Source: DASUPK01 sp963724665 (GTDB taxonomy: Bacteria > Actinomycetota > Thermoleophilia > Solirubrobacterales > 70-9). Taken from it: a stretch of DNA of 64,000 nt. This document shows, in pieces, positions 48,051-57,243 of this stretch (position 1 is its first letter; every line of letters begins with the position of its first letter). The stretch lies in contig CAVRVH010000012.1 in the NCBI GenBank assembly GCA_963724665.1, positions 248,001-312,000 on the forward strand, read 5' to 3'. The notes beneath the pieces are model-generated. The model was given only the letters and a program-made list of their open reading frames with translations. It made no database searches and was not told where the DNA came from. Position numbers and translations under genes: made by a program.

Positions 48051-49219
48051 GCTCGCTGGCGATCGAGAACATCGGCCTGCTGGTCACCAACGACTCCTCG
48101 CTCGGAGAGGGTCCGCTTGGGATCGTCCGCGACGCCACTCTGGTGTTCGAGGACGGTCGGGTCGCTGCGGTGGAGGGCAAGGCCGCCGCGGCCGATCAGG
48201 CCTTCGACGCCGGCGGGCGCTGCCTGGTCCCGGGCTTCGTCGACAGTCACACCCACCTCGTCTTCGCCGGAGACCGATCCGAGGAGTTCGCTGCGCGGAT
48301 GGCCGGGCAGCCCTACGAGGCGAGCGGCATCAGGGTCACCACCGAAGCGACCCGCGCCGCCGGCGACGACGAGCTGCGGGCGCTGGCCGCGGGCCGCCGT
48401 GCCGAGGCGCTGCGCGCCGGAATCACCTACCTCGAGATCAAGTCCGGCTACGCACTCGACGTCCGCGGTGAGCGGCGTCTGTGCGAGATCGCCGCCGAGC
48501 TGACGGAGGACGTCACCTTCCTCGGAGCCCATGCGGTTCCCCACGAGTACGAAGGGCGGGCGGACGAATACGTCGAGCTGGTTTGCGGAGAAATGCTCGC
48601 CGCCTGTGCTCCTTCGGCGCGCTGGATCGACGTCTTCTGTGAGCGCGGCGCATTCGACGCCGAGCAGTCACGGGCGGTGCTCGCCGCCGGCGCGTCGGCC
48701 GGGCTCGGATTGCGGGTGCATGGCAATCAGCTCGGGCCCGGACCCGGGATTCAGCTGGCGGTCGAGATGGGAGCCGCTTCGGTCGATCACTGCACCTACT
48801 TCGACGACGCCGACGTCGCCGCGCTGGCCGCCGGCGATACGGTCGCGACCTTCCTCCCCGCCACCGACTTCTCGACTCGGCAGCCGTATCCAGACGCGCG
48901 CAGGATGATCGACGCAGGCGTCCAGGTGGCGATCGCGACCAACACGAACCCAGGTTCAAGCAACACGACCTCGATGAGCTTCTGCATCGCGCTGGCAGTC
49001 CGCGAAATGGGGATGAGCATCGAGGAGGCGCTGCTGGCGGCCACAGCGGGGGGTGCCAGGGCGCTTCGCAGCGACGACGTCGGCCGATTGTCCTCTGGCG
49101 CGCGCGCAGATGCCGTCCTATTGGATGCGTCCTCCTACATCGATCTGGTCTACCGACCGGGCGTGCCACTGGTCGACACGGTCTTCGTTGCCGGCAGGGA
49201 GGCCTGGAGGGCTTCTTGA
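48047..49219 (+). CDS. hutI: imidazolonepropionase
   Basis: 390 residues. Opens imidazolonepropionate to formimino-L-glutamate. Amidohydrolase motifs: VPGFVDSHTHLVFAGDRSEE (HxH), YLEIKSGYALDVRGERRLCE, FLGAHAVPHEYEGRADEYVE, RVHGNQLGPGPGIQLAVEMG, VDHCTYFDDADVAALAAGDT, ATNTNPGSSNTTSMSFCIAL. Last gene of the hut operon. Pathway order is hutH, hutU, hutI, hutF, then deformylation; gene order places hutI last. Confidence 0.97.
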   Translation: MSSLAIENIGLLVTNDSSLGEGPLGIVRDATLVFEDGRVAAVEGKAAAADQAFDAGGRCLVPGFVDSHTHLVFAGDRSEEFAARMAGQPYEASGIRVTTEATRAAGDDELRALAAGRRAEALRAGITYLEIKSGYALDVRGERRLCEIAAELTEDVTFLGAHAVPHEYEGRADEYVELVCGEMLAACAPSARWIDVFCERGAFDAEQSRAVLAAGASAGLGLRVHGNQLGPGPGIQLAVEMGAASVDHCTYFDDADVAALAAGDTVATFLPATDFSTRQPYPDARRMIDAGVQVAIATNTNPGSSNTTSMSFCIALAVREMGMSIEEALLAATAGGARALRSDDVGRLSSGARADAVLLDASSYIDLVYRPGVPLVDTVFVAGREAWRAS

Positions 49220-49300
49220 CGCCCGAAGGGGCCTGCAAGACCCCTGCCGGGGCTGTTCAAGCTGGGCCGGGATTGCCACCATCCCTGCTGAGGTAGTTCG

Positions 49301-51115
49301 GTGTCACCCAGCAGCAAGCATCTGCCGTACATGCCCGGCTTGGATGGCCTGCGCGCGATCGCCGTGCTGGCCGTCTTCGTCTACCACTTCCACAACGGTG
49401 GGGGTTGGCTGCCCGGCGGGTTCCTCGGCGTCGACGTCTTCTTCGTCATCAGCGGCTACCTGATCACGTCGCTGCTGCTCAGCGAGTTCCGCAAGGAGGG
49501 CCGCGTCGACCTCGTCGCCTTCTGGCTGCGGCGAGCACGGCGGCTGCTGCCGGCGGTGGGGGTGCTGATCGCAGTGGTGATGGTCGCCGGCGCGTTCTTC
49601 GACTTCGGGCAGATCTCGACGCTGCGGGGGCAGGCGCTCGCCTCGATGGCCTACGTCACTAACTGGGACCTGATCCTGAGCCACCAGTCCTACTTCCAGG
49701 AGTTCGCGCGGCCCTCGCTGTTCCGCCACCTCTGGTCGCTGGCGGTCGAGGAGCAGTTCTACTTGCTCTGGCCCATCGCCTTTGCGTTCTTCATGACGCG
49801 ATTTGGCCACAGGCGCCTGGTGGTCGGTGTGATCGCGGGCGCCATCGCGTCCAGCCTGCTGATGGCGATCCTGTTCGACCCGGGCAACCCGAACCGGGCC
49901 TTCTACGGGACCGACACGCGGGCGACGCCGCTGCTGATCGGCGTGGCCCTGGCGTTCTTCTGGCATCCCGAGAAGCTCAAGGCGAAGACGGGGACGCTGG
50001 CGCCCGTCGCTCTGGACGTGATGGGGGCGATCGGGCTGTCGATGGTGGTGATCACCTTCCTCACCGTCCACGACTACGACATCTCGCTCTACCACGGCGG
50101 CTTCCTGCTGCTCTCGGTCTGGACGGCGATGCTGATCGCCGCGCTCGCTCATCCCGCGGCCAGCATCGGCCGGAAGCTCGGCAACCCGGGGATGCGTTGG
50201 CTCGGGCTCCGCAGCTACAGCTTCTATCTCTGGCACTGGCCGGTGCTCGAGCTCACGCGCCCGGGAATCGACGTGCCGCTGCACGGGCCGATCCTGTTCG
50301 CGCTGCAACTGGGCCTGACGCTGGCGCTGGCGGATCTCTCCTACCGCTACGTGGAACAGCCCTTCCGGCGCTCGACCAGCTGGCAGCGCCCGGACTGGCT
50401 GCGCATTGGCCGCGTCGGGATCGCGGTCGGCGTGACCGCCATCGTGATCATCGTGGGCTGGAGCGGGATCGTGCCGCAGGGGCGGCCGGGCCAGCTCCGG
50501 GTTGCCTCCGCGGAGATCACGCCGCGGAAGAAGTTCGTCGCGCCACCGATCTCGGTCAGCGCCGCGGTCTCAGAGCACTCAGGCGGTCGCATCCCTGTGA
50601 AGGGGTCCACCACCAAGGGCGGCAAGGCCAGGGCGCTGCCCGTGCTCGCCCTGGGCGACTCGGTGATGGTCGACGCGCGCAATGGGCTCGCGCGATTGCT
50701 CGGCCCGCGACTCACGCTGAACGCCCAGGTCGGCCGCCAGGCGAACGACATCGTCGACCTGCTCCATCAGTACGCGGCGCATGGGGGGCTGCCCGACAAC
50801 GTCGTCCTCCAGCTCGGCAACAACGGACCGATCTACAGCGACGACCTCGAGCGCCTCCACGACGCGCTCAGGGGAGTGCCGCACGTCTACCTGGTGAACG
50901 TCGAGGTGCCGCGCAGCTGGCAGGGCGAGGTCAACTCCGCCCTCTCGGATGCCGCGCGGAACTGGGGGCAGGCGCAGCTGGTGGACTGGCACTCGATCGC
51001 GGACTCGCACGGCGGCATCACCACCGACGGCATTCACCTGACGGAGAAGGGAATCGAGCTTTACTCGCGGCTGGTCGCCTCTTCGGTGCGGACTGCGGCG
51101 AGCAAGGGCTCGTAG
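49301..51115 (+). CDS. AT3-family O-acyltransferase with SGNH domain
   Basis: 604 residues, GTG start. The first ~360 residues are an Acyl_transf_3 (OafA/YrhL) membrane domain with about ten helices: YMPGLDGLRAIAVLAVFVYH, GGFLGVDVFFVISGYLITSL, FWLRRARRLLPAVGVLIAVV, LWSLAVEEQFYLLWPIAFAF. The C-terminal extracytoplasmic part is an SGNH hydrolase: LALGDSVMVDARNGL (G452-D-S454), VVLQLGNNGPIYSDDLERL, ITTDGIHLTEKGIELYSRLV (D576..H579). Such proteins acetylate cell-wall or surface glycans or peptidoglycan. Acceptor unknown. Ends before a strong hairpin. Confidence 0.93.
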   Translation: MSPSSKHLPYMPGLDGLRAIAVLAVFVYHFHNGGGWLPGGFLGVDVFFVISGYLITSLLLSEFRKEGRVDLVAFWLRRARRLLPAVGVLIAVVMVAGAFFDFGQISTLRGQALASMAYVTNWDLILSHQSYFQEFARPSLFRHLWSLAVEEQFYLLWPIAFAFFMTRFGHRRLVVGVIAGAIASSLLMAILFDPGNPNRAFYGTDTRATPLLIGVALAFFWHPEKLKAKTGTLAPVALDVMGAIGLSMVVITFLTVHDYDISLYHGGFLLLSVWTAMLIAALAHPAASIGRKLGNPGMRWLGLRSYSFYLWHWPVLELTRPGIDVPLHGPILFALQLGLTLALADLSYRYVEQPFRRSTSWQRPDWLRIGRVGIAVGVTAIVIIVGWSGIVPQGRPGQLRVASAEITPRKKFVAPPISVSAAVSEHSGGRIPVKGSTTKGGKARALPVLALGDSVMVDARNGLARLLGPRLTLNAQVGRQANDIVDLLHQYAAHGGLPDNVVLQLGNNGPIYSDDLERLHDALRGVPHVYLVNVEVPRSWQGEVNSALSDAARNWGQAQLVDWHSIADSHGGITTDGIHLTEKGIELYSRLVASSVRTAASKGS

Positions 51116-51130
51116 TCTCCGCAGGAGAGG

Positions 51131-51160
51131 GCGGGGCCCGGGCAAATGCCCGGGCCCCGC
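51131..51160. terminator. bidirectional hairpin terminator between convergent genes
   Basis: GCGGGGCCCGGGCA (51131-51144) and TGCCCGGGCCCCGC (51147-51160), a 14-bp perfect stem with a tiny loop, no U-tract. It separates the acyltransferase gene from the convergent PhoX-like gene; such I-shaped hairpins serve as terminators in high-GC actinobacteria. Confidence 0.75.
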
Positions 51161-51194
51161 TGATCAACCCGTCAGCCCGCCAGGGCGCGGGTAG

Positions 51195-52889
51195 CTAGTG
51201 GTCGTGCCGGTGAGGGAGCACTTCCCACGTGTTGTTGTCGCCGTGCTGCTGGGTGTAGAACCAGCGCCACCGCGAATCGCTCAGATCCGGGACGTCGGCG
51301 CCGAGAATCCCGTTGGCGCTCGGATCTCCATCGGAGACGAGGACTCCCGTGATCTCGTTGTCACCTTCGTTCACCCCGAACCCGACCGGGGACGCGCTGG
51401 CGTCGAGCGTCGCCGACGGATCGCGGCCCTCGGCGAGCCAGCGGACCGGCTGGATCGAGGGGTTCGAGTAGTCCTTGGTGACATCGAGCGTGTAGCCCGA
51501 GTCGAGTGCGTTCAGCTGCGTATGCAGCCCGTCACCCATGTCCTGTACGAACGTAACCAGGTCCTTCGACAGGAAGGTGACGTTGTCGAACGAGCTGTGA
51601 AGGCCGTCCGGCTTGTAGAACAGGCTGATCGTGCCGGTGTTGGCGCTCGGATTGCTCTGGCTCAGCTTCATCACCGAGCCCCAACCGCCGGCCGTGTCGT
51701 TCTCCGGGCTGTTGGCGTTCGTGTCTCCGGTCTCGTCGAAGAAGAACTGCTCGAAATCGCTGCCCGGCCGGAAGCTGCCGTTCTCCGGTCGCTTGAACGG
51801 AGTTCCGACGTTGCCGGTGTGAGTGGGCAGCGGCGTCTTCGCGAGCGTGTTCGCGTTGAACGGTGCCGTGCCGTCGACCGCGGTGTCGTGAACGGTCACC
51901 CACTTGGTCTGGAACGTGTTCCCGTAGGTGTGCAGGGCCACCTCGTCGGGGTTATTGAGCGCCGCCTGGCTGTCGAACGTGATCGGCTGGTTCGACGAGT
52001 TGAGCACCTGCAGGACCTGCAGCTTCCCGTTCGCCAGGTCACCCTTGTGAGCGGGGACGTAGCGGTAGATGAAGCTGTTGGGCCTCCGCGCGACGGTGCA
52101 TGCCGGCGGGGGAGTCCCGGAGTTGCTGCAGGTGGCGGAACCTGCCGGCGGCTTGTTCGCGCCGCCGATGTCCTCCGCAATCCAGAGGTCGCCCGCTGAA
52201 TCGTTCTGGATGCCCTCGTACCCACCGCGTCCGAGCGCGCCCGAGACATCAGTGACCGTCGACGGATAGCCCGGGGTCGCCGCATACGTGGGAGCGCTCG
52301 CGTTCTCCGTGGTGAACAGCAGTCGCTGCGCCCACGGGTCCCAGGTCGAGCCGTCGATCGTGGAGATCGGGTTGTGGTTCGCGTCCTGGGTCGCGAGCAG
52401 GGTGACCCTGTGCGCCGCGTCGGCGTCCAGGTTGATGCGGGTGATGTAGCCGCTGACACCGGTCTCGTGACCCTGGAACAGGAAATGGGTCCCGTAGTCG
52501 TAGTTCGGGTCCGCGCCCGGCAGGCTGTGCTTGAAGGTCAGGTACGTGTTCTTGTCGGGCTCGGTCTTGTGCGCCTCGACGGGGTTGGCGGCGGTTGGCA
52601 CCATGACCGGTTCGCTGGCCGAGTTGAGCTTGTCGTTGTCGTAGCCGTAGTAGGACGTGAGCGTGGAGGGGTTCTCCAGCTTCGTCGCGCCTTGCGCCAC
52701 CACGAGCTGCTTCAGCTCGGGAGAGAGCTTGCTCGGCGGGGCGAAGGCGTCCGACTTCGTGTTCGGCGTCGGGACGTTCGTGAGATTGACGCTGCTCGAC
52801 GGCTTGGCGAGTCCCATGCCGGCGAACACCGCGCCGGTCGCGACCGCTCCCCCGACGATCAGCGAGATGGCCTGCTTCCTTCTGATCAC
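51195..52889 (-). CDS. secreted PhoX/DUF839-family protein
   Basis: 564 residues, GTG start with AAAGGAGA Shine-Dalgarno. Signal peptide AISLIVGGAVATGAVFAGMG. DUF839/PhoX-like beta-propeller text: FLFQGHETGVSGYITRINLD, STWDPWAQRLLFTTENASAP, GYEGIQNDSAGDLWIAEDIG, FKRPENGSFRPGSDFEQFFF with DETGDTNAN, LVTFVQDMGDGLHTQLNALD and GVNEGDNEITGVLVSDGDPS. PhoX enzymes are calcium- and iron-dependent alkaline phosphatases; many DUF839 members lack proven activity. The charged residues for metal are plausible but cannot be mapped by eye. Ends with HRHDH. Confidence 0.75.
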   Translation of the reverse strand: MIRRKQAISLIVGGAVATGAVFAGMGLAKPSSSVNLTNVPTPNTKSDAFAPPSKLSPELKQLVVAQGATKLENPSTLTSYYGYDNDKLNSASEPVMVPTAANPVEAHKTEPDKNTYLTFKHSLPGADPNYDYGTHFLFQGHETGVSGYITRINLDADAAHRVTLLATQDANHNPISTIDGSTWDPWAQRLLFTTENASAPTYAATPGYPSTVTDVSGALGRGGYEGIQNDSAGDLWIAEDIGGANKPPAGSATCSNSGTPPPACTVARRPNSFIYRYVPAHKGDLANGKLQVLQVLNSSNQPITFDSQAALNNPDEVALHTYGNTFQTKWVTVHDTAVDGTAPFNANTLAKTPLPTHTGNVGTPFKRPENGSFRPGSDFEQFFFDETGDTNANSPENDTAGGWGSVMKLSQSNPSANTGTISLFYKPDGLHSSFDNVTFLSKDLVTFVQDMGDGLHTQLNALDSGYTLDVTKDYSNPSIQPVRWLAEGRDPSATLDASASPVGFGVNEGDNEITGVLVSDGDPSANGILGADVPDLSDSRWRWFYTQQHGDNNTWEVLPHRHDH

Positions 52890-52948
52890 CTGGTTCTCCT
52901 TTTTGAGTTCGCGCTCCGGGTCCAGCGCCGGTGCGCAATGGAGCGGCG

Positions 52949-52954
52949 AATCTA
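52949..52954 (-). promoter_or_regulatory. putative -10 TAGATT for the PhoX-like gene
   Basis: Minus-strand TAGATT about 60 nt before the GTG at 52889. The same hexamer precedes the secreted beta-helix gene (5771). No good -35. Confidence 0.3.
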
Positions 52955-52992
52955 GGAAGCCGCGGGCCCCAGCCGGTTAAGGAGGTGGTCCC

Positions 52993-53026
52993 CCCGCGTA
53001 TCAATTTTGTGAATGCGAAACGCGGG
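52993..53026 (-). terminator. inverted repeat after the alpha/beta hydrolase gene
   Basis: CCCGCGT (52993-52999) and ACGCGGG (53020-53026) flank a 20-nt AT-rich loop directly after the stop of the hydrolase gene. Possible terminator or operator; the long loop argues against an efficient terminator. Confidence 0.35.
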
Positions 53027-53770
53027 TCAGGTCGGCTCGGCGGCGCGCATGAACGCCTCAAGGCGCTCGTTGTAGGGAGCTCCCGTGGAGGGAACGGTGT
53101 GTCCCCGGCCGGGGATCACTTCGCGTTCGCTGGAGAGTGCCTCGGCGAGTGCGTCGCAGACCGCCTCGAAGGCCTCTGAGTGGCCACCGGAGACGACGAG
53201 CACCGGAAAGCCGGCCGAGACCAGGGTCTCGAGGGGGATCCCGGCCTCCCATGAGGGCCTCTCACGCTTGAGCAGCTCGACCCCGTGCATCAGCTCCGGC
53301 GGCAGGTCCTCCGGCGTCCCGTACGCCGAGCCGGCGCCGCCCCGGAACAACCTCAGGAAGTCCTCCGACGGGATCTCCGACGCGTGCGCGAAGAGGCGCT
53401 CACCGTTGGAGATCATCTCGTCGACCACCGGGTTGCCCGCCGCCACCCGCAGGCAGCCGGGCTCCGAGACGGTGAGCGAGCGCACCGCGTCGGGGCGCTG
53501 TGCGGCGACCAGCAACGCAATCACCGCGCCGTAGGAGTGGCCGACCAGGTGGGCCCCGTCGCCCAGCAGCTCGGCGAACATCGGCGCCTCGATCTCGAAG
53601 TCGTTGCGCTCCAGCGGCGCGCTCTCCCCGAAACCCGGCCGGCTGGGGATCATCAGGCTCCAGCGCTCGGCGAGCTCCCGCTGTTTCCGCCAGGTGAGGT
53701 CTGGGCCGACAATGTCGCCGTGGATGAAGAGGACCGGCGGCCCCTCGCCCAGCCGCTCAACGGCGAGCAT
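53027..53770 (-). CDS. alpha/beta hydrolase
   Basis: 247 residues. Nucleophile elbow HLVGHSYGAVIALLVAAQRP (Ser in GHSYG), oxyanion VLFIHGDIVGPDLTW, acid side candidate in PVLVVSGGHSEAFEAVCDAL and catalytic His in VIPGRGHTVPSTGAP. RPGFGESAP is the usual segment before the nucleophile strand. Substrate unknown (esterase, lactonase or similar). Divergent from the glycosyltransferase gene, 64 bp apart. Confidence 0.92.
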   Translation of the reverse strand: MLAVERLGEGPPVLFIHGDIVGPDLTWRKQRELAERWSLMIPSRPGFGESAPLERNDFEIEAPMFAELLGDGAHLVGHSYGAVIALLVAAQRPDAVRSLTVSEPGCLRVAAGNPVVDEMISNGERLFAHASEIPSEDFLRLFRGGAGSAYGTPEDLPPELMHGVELLKRERPSWEAGIPLETLVSAGFPVLVVSGGHSEAFEAVCDALAEALSSEREVIPGRGHTVPSTGAPYNERLEAFMRAAEPT

Positions 53771-53821
53771 GGCGCCTCAGTTCGACGATGCGAAGAACCC
53801 GCGTCATCTCCGAACAAACCC

Positions 53822-53827
53822 TACGAT
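53822..53827 (+). promoter_or_regulatory. -10 element TACGAT, predicted leaderless start
   Basis: TACGAT, 7 nt (cacgcgc), then GTG of the glycosyltransferase gene at 53835. Same hexamer and spacing as at 16526. Confidence 0.55.
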
Positions 53828-53834
53828 CACGCGC

Positions 53835-54866
53835 GTGAAGCTTGTCATCCAGATCCCCTGTCTGAACGAAGAGGAGTCCCTGCCGCGGGTGCTCTCCGAG
53901 CTGCCGCGCGAGGTCCCCGGCTTCGACCAGGTCGAGTGGCTGATCGTCGACGACGGTTCGACGGATGACACCGTCGAGGTCGCACGCCGCCACGGCGTTG
54001 ACCACCTTGTCAGCCTGACCAGCCACCGGGGGCTCGCCACTGCCTTCCAGGCCGGGCTCGATGCCGCCCTCAAGCTCGGCGCCGACGTGATCGTCAACAC
54101 CGACGCTGACGGGCAGTACAGCTCCTCCGATATTCCACGCCTGATCGAGCCGATCGTCGCCCGCCGCGCCGACATGGTCGTGGGCGATCGCCAGGTGCAG
54201 AACGTCCAGCACTTCTCCCCCACCAAGAAGCTCCTGCAGAAGCTGGGCAGCTGGGTGGTCCGCCGCGCCTCGGGCACCCGGGTGCTCGACACGACCTCGG
54301 GCTTTCGCGCCTACAACCGCGAGGCGGCCCTCCAGCTGATCGTCGTCTCCCGCTACACCTACACGCTCGAGAGCCTGATCCAGGCAGGGAAGATGTCGGT
54401 GGCGATCGAGGACGTCCCCATCGCCCCCAACGAGACGGATCGGGAGTCGCGCCTCGCAGGCTCTACCTCCGCCTACGTCAGGCGAAACGCCTTCGCAATC
54501 TTCCGCGCCTACACGCTCTATGAGCCGCTGCGCGTATTCATGCTGCTCACGTTCGTCTTCGGTGTGCTGGCGCTCGCGGCGTGGTCGCCGTTCCTGCTCG
54601 ACTGGATCCTCAACGGCGACCGCAGCGGACACATCCAGTCGCTGATTCTCGGGGCCGTGCTGATGCTGGCCGCCGTCCAGATGTTCGCGCTCGGGATCAT
54701 CGGCGACGCGCTCGCCGGGCAGCGCTCGATCCAGCAGCGCGTCTACGAGCGGGTCAGGCGACTCGAGCTCGAGGCCGGGGTCCCGCCCTCCAACTACGAG
54801 CGCGGCGATCTCGAGGCCCCCCGCCGGCTGACCGTGGAGACGATCGAGACCAGCGTCGCCCGGTGA
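53835..54866 (+). CDS. family 2 glycosyltransferase with C-terminal membrane helices
   Basis: 343 residues from GTG 53835. GT-A fold: VIQIPCLNEEESLPRVLSEL, EWLIVDDGSTDDTVEVARRH, SLTSHRGLATAFQAGLDAAL, DVIVNTDADGQYSSSDIPRL (DxD metal motif region), LDTTSGFRAYNREAALQLIV. Two transmembrane helices near the end (FMLLTFVFGVLALAAWSPFL, SLILGAVLMLAAVQMFALGI). Resembles DPM1/GtrB-type polyprenyl-phosphate glycosyltransferases. Leads a three-gene coupled cluster (GT2, methyltransferase, membrane protein). Confidence 0.93.
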   Translation: MKLVIQIPCLNEEESLPRVLSELPREVPGFDQVEWLIVDDGSTDDTVEVARRHGVDHLVSLTSHRGLATAFQAGLDAALKLGADVIVNTDADGQYSSSDIPRLIEPIVARRADMVVGDRQVQNVQHFSPTKKLLQKLGSWVVRRASGTRVLDTTSGFRAYNREAALQLIVVSRYTYTLESLIQAGKMSVAIEDVPIAPNETDRESRLAGSTSAYVRRNAFAIFRAYTLYEPLRVFMLLTFVFGVLALAAWSPFLLDWILNGDRSGHIQSLILGAVLMLAAVQMFALGIIGDALAGQRSIQQRVYERVRRLELEAGVPPSNYERGDLEAPRRLTVETIETSVAR

Positions 54867-55489
54867 ACGTGGAAGCCGCCGCGGCGGGCGGGAACGTCTA
54901 CGACAAGTACGGCACCTCGAATCCGGTCGCCCGGCGCCTGATGGCCGGCTTCATGGTCCAGCTCGACGAGCTGGTCGAGCGGACCGGGGCGAGGCAGGCG
55001 CATGAAGTCGGCTGCGGCGAGGGCGAGCTCGCCATCCGGCTCGCCAAGGGCGGGATCGCGATGCACGGGACCGACGCCTTCCACCAGGTCCTGGAGGAGG
55101 CCCGACGGCGCGCCGCGGCCGCCGATGTAGCGATCGACTTCGAGGCGATGCCGGTCGAGGCGCTGGATCCCGAGCGCCATGCCGCGGAGCTGATCCTCTG
55201 CTGCGAGGTGCTGGAGCACCTCGAGGACCCCGAGCGGGCCCTGGACGTGCTGGCCGGCCTCGCCAGGCCCTGGCTGATCGCGAGCGTTCCGCGGGAGCCG
55301 CTCTGGCGGGCGCTCAACCTGGCGCGGCTCTCCTACGTCGGGGAGCTGGGCAACACTCCCGGACACGTCAATCACTGGTCGAAGCGGGAGTTCGTGCGGT
55401 TTCTCACCCGCCGCTTCGAGGTAATCGAGACCAGGAGCCCCACCCCGTGGACCATGGCCCTCTGCCGCGTACAATCGCCGCCCTCATGA
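54863..55489 (+). CDS. class I SAM-dependent methyltransferase
   Basis: 208 residues from GTG 54863 (GTGA overlap). NVYDKYGTSNPVARRLMAGF, SAM site ARQAHEVGCGEGELAIRLAK (motif I), and AELILCCEVLEHLEDPERAL, ending with NHWSKREFVRFLTRRFEV. Typical of methyltransferases in glycan or lipid-carrier clusters. Acceptor unknown. The stop overlaps the next start by 4 bp. Confidence 0.9.
   Translation: MNVEAAAAGGNVYDKYGTSNPVARRLMAGFMVQLDELVERTGARQAHEVGCGEGELAIRLAKGGIAMHGTDAFHQVLEEARRRAAAADVAIDFEAMPVEALDPERHAAELILCCEVLEHLEDPERALDVLAGLARPWLIASVPREPLWRALNLARLSYVGELGNTPGHVNHWSKREFVRFLTRRFEVIETRSPTPWTMALCRVQSPPS
55470..55475 (+). promoter_or_regulatory. -10-like TACAAT inside the methyltransferase 3' end
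   Basis: TACAAT 10 nt before the ATG at 55486. It could give the membrane-protein gene its own transcript in addition to coupling. Confidence 0.3.
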
Positions 55490-57243
55490 GGCGCTTGCGA
55501 CAGTCGTTACAGCCACTCTTCGCCCGTCCCGGGGTGGCCGCCGTGGTCACACTCGGGGTCGCCTGGGGCCTCGTCATGCACCAGGTGGGCTGGGCTCAGC
55601 TGGCGCATTTCGACCAGGTGCAGGCGTTCTCAAAGGGCCAGCCGCAGATCGACCAGTGGCACTGGAACACGAACGACAAGGCCTGGGTCGACGGCCACTT
55701 CTACTCCGTGAAGAGCCCCGGCATGGCGGCGCTCACGACGCCGCTCTACGAGGCGATTGAGGGGCTCGGCGGCGACAAGCTGGCCCGCGCCGCCGCTCAT
55801 AACGTCGACCGCACCACGCATCCGAAGTGGCGCTACGACGGCGTCATTCCCATCGAGAACTTCGGCTACAACGTGGAGCGCGGACAGGTTGTCCAGGCGT
55901 CGATAGAGAGGCTGACTCCGATCATCTGGGCTCTCACCCTGCTCGGAGCTGTAATCCCGGCCGTCCTGTTGCTCCTCGCGGTGCGCTGGGCCGCCGACCG
56001 CTTCGTGCCCGGCTACGGCACGGCCGCCGCGATCACCCTCGGCGTGGCGACGGTGGTGACGACGTTCGCCGCGGAATTCTTCTCGCACGTGATCTCCGCC
56101 GGGCTTGCCTTCGCGGCCTTCTGCGTGCTCATGAGGGAGAGGGACAGGGAGCCCGACCGCAGGCTGGTCGCACTTGCCGGCCTTCTCGCGGGACTCGCGG
56201 TCACGTTCGAGTTCCAGACCGGCCTGGTCGGCGTGGTGCTGATCGGCTACGCACTCTCGCGCAGGACCGACTGGCTCCGCCGGGGAGGTGCCTATGCGGC
56301 CGGCGCGGTCGCCGGCGCGCTGCCGATGCTCGCGTTCAATCTCTGGGCCTTCGGCAATCCGCTCAAACTTGCCTACGGCTACGCCGTCGACTTCCCCGGC
56401 GTCAGCGGTCACGACGTGCTTGGCCTGAACAGCGCGGGCTTCTTCGGGATCACAGCGCCGCGCTTCGACAGTGCCGTCCAGCTGTTACTCGCCGGGCGCG
56501 GCCTGCTGGTGCTGACTCCGATCGTGATCATGGGCGTGGTCGGCACCTTCATGATGCGCCGGGATGGCCACCGCGCGGAGGCCAACACGATCCTCGCCAT
56601 CGCCGCGGTCTACTTCGTCTACAACAGCGGCTACTGGCTGCCCTACGGCGGCGGCACCCCGGGCCCACGGTTCCTGATCCCGGCGCTTCCTTTCATCGCG
56701 ATCGGCCTCGCGTACACCTACAGGCGACTGCCCGCGCTCACCCTGGGGCTGGCCATTCCCTCGGGGCTGATGATGCTCGCCGCGACGCTGACCTATCCGC
56801 TGCTCGGCAAGCAGGGCACCGGCACGTGGGCGGACTGGCTGATTCAGGGCAGACTCGAGCACACCGTCCTGACGGCATTCGGCGTCACCAATGCGTGGCT
56901 AGCAATCGCTCCATTCATGGCCGCGGTCCTAACCTCGGTCGTGCTGGCAGCGCGCGCCACGCCGTCGACGTCCCTGTCCGATTTCCGCTTCGCGCTGCCG
57001 GCCCTCTTCGCCTGGGTCTGCGTCTCGACACTCGGACCGACTCTCACATCCGAGGAGATGAGCCCCCTCAACCGCGGGAACGCCTCCGTCCTCTGGCTGA
57101 TCGCCTCGGCGCTGGTGCTCTCGCTCGCGACGCTCAGCGTGATTCGGCTCCGCGAGCGCCGGGCTCAGCCGGGCCCAGAGGTCCCGGCTGCTCGCGAGCC
57201 CGCGCTCGGCCCCGGGCTGGCGCTCGACGAACCAACCTCGTAG
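55486..57243 (+). CDS. multi-spanning membrane protein, GT-C-like
   Basis: 585 residues from ATG 55486, about 11-12 transmembrane helices. The large first loop between helices 1 and 2 carries the segment QIDQWHWNTNDKAWVDGHFY followed by SVKSPGMAALTTPLYEAIE, with conserved-looking D/W/H residues that resemble the catalytic loop of GT-C glycosyltransferases using polyprenyl-phosphate sugars. PGPRFLIPALPFIAIGLAYT near the end is also GT-C-like. Clustered with a GtrB-like glycosyltransferase, so transfer of a polyprenyl-linked sugar to the cell envelope is likely. Its last 79 bp overlap the convergent gene. Confidence 0.75.
   Translation: MRRLRQSLQPLFARPGVAAVVTLGVAWGLVMHQVGWAQLAHFDQVQAFSKGQPQIDQWHWNTNDKAWVDGHFYSVKSPGMAALTTPLYEAIEGLGGDKLARAAAHNVDRTTHPKWRYDGVIPIENFGYNVERGQVVQASIERLTPIIWALTLLGAVIPAVLLLLAVRWAADRFVPGYGTAAAITLGVATVVTTFAAEFFSHVISAGLAFAAFCVLMRERDREPDRRLVALAGLLAGLAVTFEFQTGLVGVVLIGYALSRRTDWLRRGGAYAAGAVAGALPMLAFNLWAFGNPLKLAYGYAVDFPGVSGHDVLGLNSAGFFGITAPRFDSAVQLLLAGRGLLVLTPIVIMGVVGTFMMRRDGHRAEANTILAIAAVYFVYNSGYWLPYGGGTPGPRFLIPALPFIAIGLAYTYRRLPALTLGLAIPSGLMMLAATLTYPLLGKQGTGTWADWLIQGRLEHTVLTAFGVTNAWLAIAPFMAAVLTSVVLAARATPSTSLSDFRFALPALFAWVCVSTLGPTLTSEEMSPLNRGNASVLWLIASALVLSLATLSVIRLRERRAQPGPEVPAAREPALGPGLALDEPTS

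Noticed and set aside
49220..49300. Terminator after hutI
   Set aside because: Only short GGGG/CCCC pairings with no clear stem of more than about 5 bp and no T-run.
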